Assembly (NCBI GenBank): GCA_030068145.1
Contig: JAPJBO010000828.1
Span: 1 to 64,000, forward strand
DNA: 64,000 bases
Direction: 5' to 3'
Origin: Diplonema papillatum
Taxonomy: Eukaryota > Euglenozoa > Diplonemea > Diplonemida > Diplonemidae
Shown here: one piece after another, positions 39,080 to 47,493 of the stretch
Layout: the number at the start of each line of letters is the position of its first letter
How positions within the stretch are numbered: the stretch's first letter is position 1
Program-made: the position numbers and the translations under genes
Notes under the pieces: model-generated
What the model was told of the DNA's origin: nothing
The model's database searches: none
The model's input: only the letters and a program-made list of their open reading frames with translations

Positions 39080-39510
39080 TTTTTTTTTTTTTTTTTGCAT
39101 TCGAGGTGCGCAAAAGACCCCCTGTATTATCCTATGCTTTTCCGCACGTTCCGCATGTGAATTAAATTTGAGCCCAAAAGCATCGGAAGCCATGTAATCA
39201 GGTATTAATATCTAATAATTTCAGGAACCAGGTAATAATATCTAATAATTTCTAATAAAATCAAATAATCTGGGACGGATTTCGGAAATCTACTAATAGG
39301 TAATAATCGTGATTATCTGCCAACTGTGTTTTGTAGAGCGTGTCCATGTGCTACAAGTCGCGGGTTGTTCGTTCTTTGAACAAAATTGCGTAAGTGTGTT
39401 CCGCCCCGAGCCCCCGAAAACGGCACCGAGGTCTGTGATGCTCCTAAATGTCCTAGAGTATCGAAACTAATGCCTTTTTTATGCTCCTAAACCTTAATGC
39501 ACAAACACAG

Positions 39511-39788
39511 GAGATTGCAACGATGGACACTAGGCGAGGCATGGATATGTTCAAGCACGTGCACGTGCCGATGCTTGGTCTGGTTGAGAACATGTCATAC
39601 TTTCTGTGTCCTAACTGTGAGACGAAGCACCACATTTTCGGAGAAGAAGGCCAAGCACGGGTAACAGCGGAAAGGTTCGAGATCCCCTTCCTTGGCAGCG
39701 TGCCCTTCGAAGTAGACAATCGAATTGCAGCGGATAGCGGGCAGCCCGTTACTCACCTAGGCGAGCATGGCCATAGACTGGCGAAACC
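39511..39788 (+). CDS. NUBPL: NUBPL/Ind1-type P-loop ATPase, exon 2
   Basis: 92 codons plus two bases. It encodes EIATMDTRRGMDMF, VPMLGLVENMSYF, the cluster-binding CPNC (C-x2-C), HIFGEEG and GSVPFEVDNRIAADSGQPVTH, all in family order. The acceptor is CACAG|GAG at 39510/39511. The donor is AAACC|GTATGC at 39788/39789, leaving phase 2. Without splicing, the frame would stop 16 bases later and lack the family C-terminal helix. Confidence 0.9.
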
Positions 39789-40199
39789 GTATGCGACTTT
39801 TTGACATTATGATCACGTAAGGGATCAAAAGGAAGGGGCGGAGGTGATACCATCCACGCCTTCCTGGCAGGAGTAGATGCTAGCAGTAGTACACACGCTA
39901 CATGCGTGTCAGTTAGACTTTGGCGAGCAAATTTGTCCGCGACAAGTCCAGAATGCTGATCAACACAATAGTTTGTTCGCGCAAGCCGGAGCAACCGATC
40001 CTCGAGGTGCTCGTTTTGTGCGTGTAATGAGATGAGTAAGGCAAAATGGGTTCCATCGAAAAGCAAAAGGTGACGCGATGCAGTTCCTACTAAAGGGATC
40101 ACTACCAGAAGAAGGTTGCCACCTTGTGGAAAAGGACCTTTCGGCGTTCAACGCTAGCGTTGGACTGGATATCGACCTCATCAATGACTGACAGAATCC

Positions 40200-40300
40200 G
40201 GAACAAATTTTCACTTCCCGGAATAAATTTTCACTTCCCGGAACAAATTAGTCGGAAAAAAAGCCTGAAAAAAAGCTCACCCAGGAATAAATTAGCTCGA
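40200..40300. repeat. Short repeat CCCGGAACAAATTTTCACTT
   Basis: Two to three copies of a ~24-bp unit alternating GGAACAAATT and GGAATAAATT. Confidence 0.6.
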
Positions 40301-40330
40301 CCCGGGGGGGGGTGCAGTAGTAAAGGCTTT

Positions 40331-40510
40331 CACTACACGGTGGACCGGTCAAGGGCTGGTGCGGTCAATGACCGCACCACGCTGACCGCATAAATGTTGA
40401 CCGGTACCTTGCAGTCATTGACCGGTAGGGTACTGGTCATTGACCGCACCCATGCGGTCATTGACCGCATGGTTGCGGTCAATGACCGCAACATTGCGGT
40501 CATCTATGAC
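40331..40510. repeat. GCGGTCAATGACCGC palindrome array, copy 1
   Basis: It begins with CACTACACGGTGGACCGGTC and then carries about eight self-complementary 15-17-bp units of the type TGCGGTCAATGACCGCA or GCGGTCATTGACCGC. A second array with the same end sequence in the opposite orientation is at 54649-54817. Confidence 0.88.
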
Positions 40511-40792
40511 AATTTGCAAGGTAAAATAGGTAGCCAAAGCGTCCGCGCAAGGCCTATTTCTCGAAGTATGCACTTACTGTGGAAGAATAGTTGCAAACGA
40601 ATAGTAACTGACTAACATCCCGGCTTCTCAAGCGAGCGATACCTCTAAAATAAGCAACTGTACGGACACCAGACCGATCCGGGCAACATGGCAACCCCTG
40701 CTACGTGCGTGCAAATCCGTGCACATAATAGCCATCTTTGGGTTCTCGGCGTCGCTGTTTTCTGTAACCCCACGGTGTTACTGCTCGAAGTT

Positions 40793-41307
40793 TCACATGC
40801 GCAGAGCTCTGCTCAGGTCTCTACGTCGCTTCAAAAAGGTAGGCGAACGAATCACGAGTTCGATGATCTCGGTGTGAAGGAGCAACATTCTAGTGCGATA
40901 TTTCGTTCGTAGGAACAAGGAACAATCTAAGGATCGTTTCGACAAAAAGAAAAAGAAGAGTGCTAGTGTTTTGACGGGGATCAGAAACGCTGACAGAAAA
41001 TCGCAAATACCGGGTTTGATTCTCATGACATCTTTTTTTTTGCCCAACTTTTGAATCAAGAACAGCTTCTCATATGCGCGTCGCATTCGTTTACGCTTCC
41101 CAGCACAATCGAAGCACAGCAGACACGTATCCTTCTGAATACGAGCTGAATGTAAATACAGGCAATGCTGGCTCAGTCCGCCGGTTTTTACGGTTTTACC
41201 GCAGAACCGGCACTTCACCTGACAAACTGAACAGAGAACATTGGCGGCGTTTTCCCGGTGTTTTGAGTCTAGGTGAGCATATGAGTACGATGCCAAAATT
41301 TTCCCAC

Positions 41308-41344
<37 letters not shown>

Positions 41345-41464
41345 GGGCAGGATGTTTTCTGGTATAGTCAGATACTGGGCATGTGGGGTATAGGACCCCA
41401 GGAACCATGTTTTCGGGCCGATTTTGGGGTCCAATGCCCTCGGAGAACCTTTTTCTGAGCGCAA
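40793..41464 (-). pseudogene. Fragment with C2H2 finger, possibly gag-like
   Basis: A 223-codon open frame on the minus strand. A central part, roughly 41060-41220, encodes CSVCQVKCRFCGKTVKTGG followed by HCLYLH (C-x2-C-x9-H-x4-H) and CLLCFDCAGKRKRMRRAYEK. The finger recalls the one at the N-terminus of the nearby DIRS gag-like ORF. The rest is repeat-derived, including a poly-Pro run from the poly-G tract. Confidence 0.3.
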
Positions 41465-42575
41465 AACTCAGTTGTTGTGGACTTTGAGGTCCCAGGTGGG
41501 GTTACGACTGTACAATGGCTACGGCGGCAGCACCCACCCAGAACAGGAACTTAACTCTGTTCTCAGAATGCGTGACTCGTAAATGCGTTTCGTTCGAAGA
41601 ATTGGCTCAAAAATTTGCAAGGCAAGACGCACACGAAGTCCGATAGGTCACAGGGCTCCATGCGGAGACACTTTAGAGCGACGAGAGCCTTTCTGATGAA
41701 AGCTGCAGGACTTGACCCGATTGCGCCCGGGGTCTCTGTACAGAGGGCGACCGACAAAGGTGACCCATGAGGCAGCAGGCATTCGACGATCTCGTGGAGG
41801 CAACCACCGACGTCGTGGGTCACGGAAAAGCTGTCGTGCACAAGACGTTCGTCGCACAAATCCTTCTAGCACAGGCTGGTGGACGAAGAAGGCCAACTAA
41901 CGGCAAAGGTGTCGTACACCACGTACCGCCAGCTACGTGGTGCCCGGTTCGAACACCTGGCCGGACGTGTGCGACACCTGCAGAAGGGAACACGATTAAC
42001 CATCGCCTTCGTGAGGTTACCAGCAGCAAACTCACTTCTTTCGATCCGACAAGCCGATTTCTGCCAATAAAAGTTGCCAATACTGCCAGAAGAACCTGGG
42101 GTCAGCTTTTTTAACAACCAGGGGCCTCGCCTCCTTGATGATTGATTTGCGTTGGACGACAGGTGACTCGATCCAACTTGGGGAACTGTTTTAGCTGGTG
42201 TACAGTGGGTTTCACACTGGATTTGCGGGTGTCACACTGGATTCCGCACTGGATTTTTGGGTGTCAGTGGATTTCACACTGGATTTGCGGGTGTGGCACA
42301 CTGGATCGAGCAGGTGTGCCCACGATTGACACTTTGGCCGCACAGTTAACACCCCCACACGATGCTGGAGTGCACCGTGCGGGGCCTCGAAACCCACAGA
42401 AACAGAGTTTTGCGCTCAGAAGAAGGCTCTCCGAGGGCATTTGGCCCCAAAACCGGCCCGAAAAAATGGTTTCTGGGGGGATATGGGTCCCATACCCCAC
42501 ATGCCCAGTATCTTACTATGCCATAAAACATCTGCCCAACCCCCCCCCCCCCCCCCCCCCCTTTTTGGCATCGTA
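41285..42575. mobile_element. Foldback element with poly-G/poly-C arms
   Basis: About 185 bp at 41285-41470 is the imperfect reverse complement of 42400-42575. The arms read GTACGATGCCAAAA, a run of 31 G (41312-41342), GGTTGGGCAG, CATGTGGGGTATAGGACCCC, and on the right the complements with a run of 22 C (42540-42561). The ~930-bp centre has no recognisable gene. Confidence 0.65.
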
Positions 42576-42639
42576 CCATATAAAGCATGAGCTGACGCGC
42601 ATGTCTTCTTACATATAACACACAAAAACTCTTCGGCCT

Positions 42640-42808
42640 CGTCTTCTTCTTCTTCCTCTTCTTCTTCATCTTCTTCTTCTTCTTCTTCATCTTCTTCTTC
42701 GTCTTCTTCTTCTTCTTCTTCTTCTTCTTCTTCTTCTTCTTCTTCTTCTTCTTCTTCTTCTTCTTCTTCTTCTTCTTCTTCTTCTTCTTCTTCTTCTTCT
42801 TCTTCTTC
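42640..42808. repeat. (TTC)n microsatellite, left of DIRS copy 1
   Basis: TTC repeats with occasional variants. Long Glu, Phe, Ser or Arg open frames across it are artefacts. Confidence 0.95.
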
Positions 42809-43065
42809 GGAAAAGGTCGCGTTGGCAGAAACGGTGAAGATGATAATTGTCACAGGGTTGGTGAAATGAAAGCGAGAATGTGGGGTAAGCCCTGGTTATT
42901 AGATTCACGGTTAAACGAAGCTAGCGCACAAGGTTTGCCTGATCTCGCACCTACTTTCCGATACCAAATAGATGCTCTATTCAAACTCGGAAAAGGTCGC
43001 GTTGGCAGAAACGGTGAAGATGATAATTGTCACAGGGTTGGTGAAATGAAAGCGAGAATGTGGAA
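42809..43065. repeat. Terminal repeat blocks of DIRS copy 1
   Basis: Block 1 (GGAAAAGGTCGCG...), block 2 (GGGTAAGCCC...CAAACTC) and block 1 again. The second block 1 leads into the 3' end of the RT gene region. Confidence 0.85.
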
Positions 43066-43182
43066 TAAAAATCCCTGGACGTGAAACTCAAAAACCCAAA
43101 GAGCTGAGATCCCGCTGCCTCCGGGTCTCGCAAAGAATAGCGCTATCAGGAGCGTAAAAACAAAACTTCCGAGGTAAAGATC

Positions 43183-44871
43183 CTATGCAACGCAGAACGG
43201 GGTCCGGGGCGGCTGGATGCCCTGCCTGTATGGGTCCCGCGTCCAGACGTCTGCCAGTTGCTCAGCAGTCGGGACCCATACAGTCTCGAGGACGCACTGG
43301 TGTTCCTCCAAGACGTCGCGGACCTGGCACAGGATGAGGTTCCCGAGCTCGGTCTTCGACTTCCAGTTCTTCAGGCAGTTGACGGCGGGCAAGTTGTCGA
43401 CGAAGATCCTGATCGTCGACAGCGGAGAGCGAGAAGCCGCGTACGCAATCGCGAACTTCGCCGCCGTCAGCTCAGCGAAGAAGATGTGCTGCGGGACATC
43501 CCTCCACGGGCCCCACATCGCCATGGAACCCACCAGCCAGGCCCATCCCTGCATGCTGGCGTCGGACCACGCCTCCACGAGGGTGTCCCGTTGCTTCGAG
43601 TCGAAAACGACCCACCGGTTGCCCGACAGACGCCGTCTCACTCCCGCAAGGAACGGAAAAACGTCGTCGCTCACGCGGACCAGCGACTCCCAGCCCAGGG
43701 AACCGGTCAGGACCTGGTGCGCCAGGGTTCCCATCCACGCAAGCACCGGGCTCACCCTGCAGAGCGGCGTGCCCCACACCGTCCACGCCCAAATAGCGGT
43801 CCCGACGACCTTCCAAACGCCACGCAAAGTCATCCGCGTCGAATCGACCGAGCAAAAGAGGAGGTGCGCCTTCCTCGCCCACTCTTGCTTCAGCCGGTAT
43901 CTCTTCGCCGCGAGGTCGAACTCGACTCCCAAGACAACCGGCGTCGAGCTGGGCTCGAGGACGGACTTCTCGTCGTTGACCGTCATGCCCACCTTGCGGG
44001 CGCGTCGCAGGACTCGGTCGCGCACAGCGCGAAGCGCGTCCGGACAGTCACCGACGAGGGCCCAGTCGTCGTACCAGACTATCCTATCGTCCCCGGCGGT
44101 TTCCGTGATGACCAGCGCAGAGTCCTGTGCGATCACGGGCGAGAACGACCAGCCCATCGTAAGCCGGCGCCACCGATACAGAGCCACGCCCCCGTCGGGC
44201 CTCCTGGTCCGGAGCCCGAAGAAAGCCGACGTCGACCGTCCCACTGGGAACTGGAAGAAGTAGGACTTCAGGTCGACGACGACTGCGTGCGACTTCGACA
44301 TCATCTTGGCGATGACCTCGTCGACACGCAAGAGGCTGAACTTCGGCGGAGGCTCCATCAGCTCGTTCAGCGGGCGGCCATCGACGATGGCACGGGAGTG
44401 GTGCTCCCCCTTCTCGACAGCGAACGCCGGCAGTACGCACTTCAGCGGCTCCGAGCGGGGAACGCGTTCCACAAAGCCGACGCCCTCCAGCGTCACCGCA
44501 TGGTGCGCAAACGCGTCGCTCTTCCGACCCGGCACGAGCGGCGTGCCCAGTAGCTTCCGTCGGAAAGCGTGTCCGTCCGTGAGGAGGTCGAGCAGGCTGT
44601 GCAACCGGGCTCCGGGCCTGGCGAGATCCCGGAGCGCACGGAGGTCGATCGGAGGTACCGCCGTGACGTCAAGCGGCTTCGCCGACCTCGGAGCACCGAC
44701 CGCCGGGACGAGACCTCTGGTTTCCGGCGGAAGGTATCCGAGGGGGACTGTGGTGGGAGGGTCGTAAAAGTGTGGGTGAAGCCGTAGAAAAAGCCTCCTT
44801 CCCCTGAGCAACCTGGATCTCCGCGATTTCAGGCCCACGACCTGCCGAGGCAAAGAGCCGGCGTCGGGCAT
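43183..44871 (-). CDS. DIRS copy 1 reverse transcriptase-RNase H
   Basis: 562 residues from the ATG at 44871. The frame is open further upstream, but that part only shadows the recombinase and gag genes. RT: KCVLPAFAVEKGEHHSR, VVDLKSYFFQFPVG (motif A), RLTMGWSFSPVIAQ (motif B) and a variant catalytic box WYDDWALVG in place of YxDD. RNase H: EAWSDASMQGWAW (Asp), FFAELTAAKFAIA (Glu), IRIFVDNLPAVNCL (Asp). The C-terminus contains VWVPTAEQLADVWTR, typical of RNase H ends in DIRS-like elements. The frame is intact. Confidence 0.88.
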   Translation of the reverse strand: MPDAGSLPRQVVGLKSRRSRLLRGRRLFLRLHPHFYDPPTTVPLGYLPPETRGLVPAVGAPRSAKPLDVTAVPPIDLRALRDLARPGARLHSLLDLLTDGHAFRRKLLGTPLVPGRKSDAFAHHAVTLEGVGFVERVPRSEPLKCVLPAFAVEKGEHHSRAIVDGRPLNELMEPPPKFSLLRVDEVIAKMMSKSHAVVVDLKSYFFQFPVGRSTSAFFGLRTRRPDGGVALYRWRRLTMGWSFSPVIAQDSALVITETAGDDRIVWYDDWALVGDCPDALRAVRDRVLRRARKVGMTVNDEKSVLEPSSTPVVLGVEFDLAAKRYRLKQEWARKAHLLFCSVDSTRMTLRGVWKVVGTAIWAWTVWGTPLCRVSPVLAWMGTLAHQVLTGSLGWESLVRVSDDVFPFLAGVRRRLSGNRWVVFDSKQRDTLVEAWSDASMQGWAWLVGSMAMWGPWRDVPQHIFFAELTAAKFAIAYAASRSPLSTIRIFVDNLPAVNCLKNWKSKTELGNLILCQVRDVLEEHQCVLETVWVPTAEQLADVWTRDPYRQGIQPPRTPFCVA

Positions 44872-44921
44872 GGGGTGTTTCTGTCGCGTCGGGAAACGGC
44901 TGTCAAAGAGAGGCGGGTTGG

Positions 44922-45923
44922 CTAGTCCCGGGAGGCGCCCTGGAGCACCCGCTGTGCCGACTCCAGGGTCTTCAGGGTGTCGACGGCCGGGCCCTCGACG
45001 TAGTACCGGAAGACACTCTTCTTCCGGTGGCCCGTGACTGCCATCGCGTCGTCCTCGCTCATCGTCTCCCGCAACGCGGTGGCCGCGCCCCTCCGGAAGC
45101 TCTTCGTCGAGTAGGACTTCCCCAACGTCCGCTTCGCCGCCGAGAGCACTTGGTGGTACTCGAGGTCCGGGAACAGCAGGGAGTTCGGACCCGAGATCCC
45201 GTCGAGGTGCCGCAGGACGATGCGGGACAGAGGAGCGGCGACGAGTCCGTACCGCCCCTTGTCTGCCTGGCGCGACTTCTCCCTCCAAATGTCGACGAGG
45301 ATGGTGGGGGACGGGCCGCGGCGGGACACCGTGAGGTCCCTCTTCCGCAGGCTCAGAACGGTTTCCGAGCGAGACGCCAGCGTCCACATCAAAGCCTGGG
45401 CGGCGGCCGTCGGGAGGTCCTTCTCCGCCTCTGCGGCCACCGCACGCATGACGGCCTCCTTCGACGCCGCCACCCCTCGCTTCACCGGCAGCGCCACGGC
45501 CATTCTTCGGGCGCCCGTCAACAGCCGTTGCAACCACGGAAGGCGACGTTGCTGCACGGGCACCCCTTTCGACTCGAGGTGGGCTTGCAGCAGACCGACG
45601 TACCTGCCGACCGTCGAGCCGGAAACCTGACGCACGGTGATGAGCCAAGCCCCCCAGGCAGCGATCTGGTCTGCCAGGCTCTTCGGCGGTGACGGCACCG
45701 AGTCCAGAAACAGCTGGAAGCTCGTTAGCACCGTCCGGGTGGCGGTGGAGTGATGGCGACCGCGCCCGAGCTGCGCGATGTACTGCGCCATCTGGAGGGG
45801 GTCGTCGGAGTTCACCCCCGTCTGCCGTGCGGTCTTGACCAAGGCCTTCGCCTGATCGCCCGCGGTGCCGCTCTCCCACAGACGAGTGTCGAGGAGCCGC
45901 CTCGCTCTCGCCGGGTCCATCAA
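44922..45923 (-). CDS. DIRS copy 1 tyrosine recombinase
   Basis: 333 residues between the gag-like and RT genes. The N-terminal half is a SAM-like core-binding region (TGVNSDDPLQMAQYIAQL; GSTVGRYVGLLQAHLESKG). The catalytic half has the first Arg in LASRSETVLSLRKRDL, a Lys in IWREKSRQADKG, SFRRGAATAL with the second Arg, GHRKKS with the His, and FRYYVEGPAV with the Tyr nucleophile. The usual His of the HxxR box is Lys here (TKSFRRG). It would integrate the circular DNA intermediate. It ends 50 bp before the RT ATG. Confidence 0.85.
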   Translation of the reverse strand: MMDPARARRLLDTRLWESGTAGDQAKALVKTARQTGVNSDDPLQMAQYIAQLGRGRHHSTATRTVLTSFQLFLDSVPSPPKSLADQIAAWGAWLITVRQVSGSTVGRYVGLLQAHLESKGVPVQQRRLPWLQRLLTGARRMAVALPVKRGVAASKEAVMRAVAAEAEKDLPTAAAQALMWTLASRSETVLSLRKRDLTVSRRGPSPTILVDIWREKSRQADKGRYGLVAAPLSRIVLRHLDGISGPNSLLFPDLEYHQVLSAAKRTLGKSYSTKSFRRGAATALRETMSEDDAMAVTGHRKKSVFRYYVEGPAVDTLKTLESAQRVLQGASRD

Positions 45924-45974
45924 GGTCTTCGGCCTGGGGGGACCAAATCCCAGCCGACTGTTCCACGCCCAACT

Positions 45975-46748
45975 TCATTTGCGGCCCCGGCCGCCCTTGC
46001 CCCCCTTTCCCGACGGGGAGCGGGAGCGGGCCGAAGCCCCGGAAGAGCCCCGACTGGGGGCGCTCCGTTGGCCGCGCGGTTCGTGGGCGTTCCAGCCTCC
46101 GCCCCACCCTCGGGCGTGGCTGTTGGCCGCCTTCTCCGCTTTCTCCCAGTCGGGGTCCTGCTTGCGGCCCCGCATGGTGCGGGCGAACTCGCTCCCCCAT
46201 CGGGGTCCTCGCCGCGCTCTCCCGTCCAGCTCACGGAGGCGGGTGCCCACTTCGAATACGGCGGCCTCGAGGTCGCCCTTCAGCAACTTGCCCAACAGGG
46301 CAAGGAGGCTCTTCGCCTCGTGTCCCATGCTGCCTCTCAGCAGCTCTTCGTGCTCGACCTTCAGTCGAGCCACGAGAAGTTCACGGGCCACCGGGCCCGT
46401 CTGACCGAAGTCCAGCCACTTCTTTGGCTGGAGCACGAGCTCGTCGAGCTCGTCGAGGCCTTCGGCCCCGTCGTCGTCGCTCCCCTCCGATGGGGGCGAC
46501 ACGACGGTCGCCCTCGCCGGCCTCCTCGCCTGGCCTGCCTCGAGCCCGGCGACTCTCGAGTTGAGCCGCCGGAGCTCCTTTAACACGGCCGCCAGGCCGG
46601 GCTCTACCCCCTCGGTGTGTTCTTCTTCTTCTTCTTTCTCCTCTCTTTCCTCCTCTTCCTCATCTCGTTGCCTTTTCTTGCATGCTTTTTGATGCCCGGT
46701 AAGACCTTTCGCATCGAAGGTTCCTCCACAGTGTTCGCAATCAGGCAT
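45975..46748 (-). CDS. DIRS copy 1 gag-like protein
   Basis: 257 residues. It starts with a zinc finger (CEHCGGTFDAKGLTGHQKAC, C-x2-C-x10-H-x4-C), then a Glu-rich stretch, a coiled-coil-like LAAVLKELRRLNSRVAGLEA, an acidic linker, a helical region around LLALLGKLLKGDLEAAVFEV, and a Gly/Arg/Ser-rich basic C-terminus ending GKGGKGGRGRK. The position and a nucleic-acid-binding tail suggest a nucleocapsid-like role. Confidence 0.75.
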   Translation of the reverse strand: MPDCEHCGGTFDAKGLTGHQKACKKRQRDEEEEEREEKEEEEEHTEGVEPGLAAVLKELRRLNSRVAGLEAGQARRPARATVVSPPSEGSDDDGAEGLDELDELVLQPKKWLDFGQTGPVARELLVARLKVEHEELLRGSMGHEAKSLLALLGKLLKGDLEAAVFEVGTRLRELDGRARRGPRWGSEFARTMRGRKQDPDWEKAEKAANSHARGWGGGWNAHEPRGQRSAPSRGSSGASARSRSPSGKGGKGGRGRK

Positions 46749-46797
46749 TGGGAAGAGGGGGTGTGAGTTGTGTATGGAATAAAAGAGAATGGAAATA

Positions 46798-47384
46798 AAA
46801 TGAAAGCGAGAATGTGGGGTAAGCCCTGGTTATTAGATTCACGGTTAAACGAAGCTAGCGCACAAGGTTTGCCTGATCTCGCACCTACTTTCCGATACCA
46901 AATAGATGCTCTATTCAAACTCTTCTTCTTCTTCTTCTTCTTCTTCTTCTTCTTCTTCTTCTTCTTCTTCTTCTTCTTCTTCTTCTTCTTCTTCTTCTTC
47001 TTCTTCTTCTTCTTCTTCTTCTTCTTCTTCTTCTTCTTCTTCTTCTTCTTCTTCTTCTTCTTCTTCTTCTTCTTCTTCTTCTTCTTCTTCTTCTTCTTCT
47101 TCTTCTTCTTCTTCTTCTTCTTCTTCGGAAAAGGTCGCGTTGGCAGAAACGGTGAAGATGATAATTGTCACAGGGTTGGTGAAATGAAAGCGAGAATGTG
47201 GGGTAAGCCCTGGTTATTAGATTCACGGTTAAACGAAGCTAGCGCACAAGGTTTGCCTGATCTCGCACCTACTTTCCGATACCAAATAGATGCTCTATTC
47301 AAACTCGGAAAAGGTCGCGTTGGCAGAAACGGTGAAGATGATAATTGTCACAGGGTTGGTGAAATGAAAGCGAGAATGTGGAAT
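46798..47384. repeat. Junction of the two DIRS copies
   Basis: 5' block 2 of copy 1 (46798-46920), a pure (TTC)n tract of about 206 bp (46920-47126), then the block1-block2-block1 3' end of copy 2 (47127-47384). The same order flanks the pair as a whole. Confidence 0.88.
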
Positions 47385-47493
47385 AAAAATCCCTGGACGT
47401 GAAACTTAAAGAGCTGAGATCCCGCTGCCTCCGGGTCTCGCAAAGAATAGCGCTATCAGGAGCGTAAAAACAAAACTTCCGAGGTAAAGATCC

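Larger units (their letters stand above)
34939..39510 (+). other. NUBPL-like gene, intron 1 (4572 bp)
   Basis: GT...AG with phase 0 on both sides. The join reads TTPQ|EIATMDTRRG, matching the conserved family sequence. The intron carries a ~145-bp tandem array, poly-T tracts, an 84-bp direct-repeat pair, an inverted-repeat arm and an antisense hAT-like transposase fragment. Confidence 0.88.
42809..46920 (-). mobile_element. DIRS-type tyrosine-recombinase retrotransposon, copy 1
   Basis: A minus-strand element with sense order gag-like ORF, tyrosine recombinase, RT-RNase H. There are no LTRs and no integrase. The ends carry two repeat blocks, one starting GGAAAAGGTCGCGTTGGCAG and one starting GGGTAAGCCCTGGTTATTAG. 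They occur as block1-block2-block1 at the 3' side (42809-43065) and block2 alone at the 5' side (46798-46920), an arrangement like the split repeats of DIRS/Ngaro/Kangaroo elements. Confidence 0.85.

Noticed and set aside
44872..46200. N-terminal extension of the DIRS RT frame to 1005 residues (and the same at 49183-50511)
   Set aside because: This stretch overlaps the recombinase and gag-like genes in another frame and has shadow-type Arg/Pro/Gly composition; the RT region begins near the ATG at 44871 (49182).
46770..47402. Long poly-Phe, poly-Ser, poly-Glu and poly-Arg frames
   Set aside because: Artefacts of the (TTC)n microsatellite on both strands.
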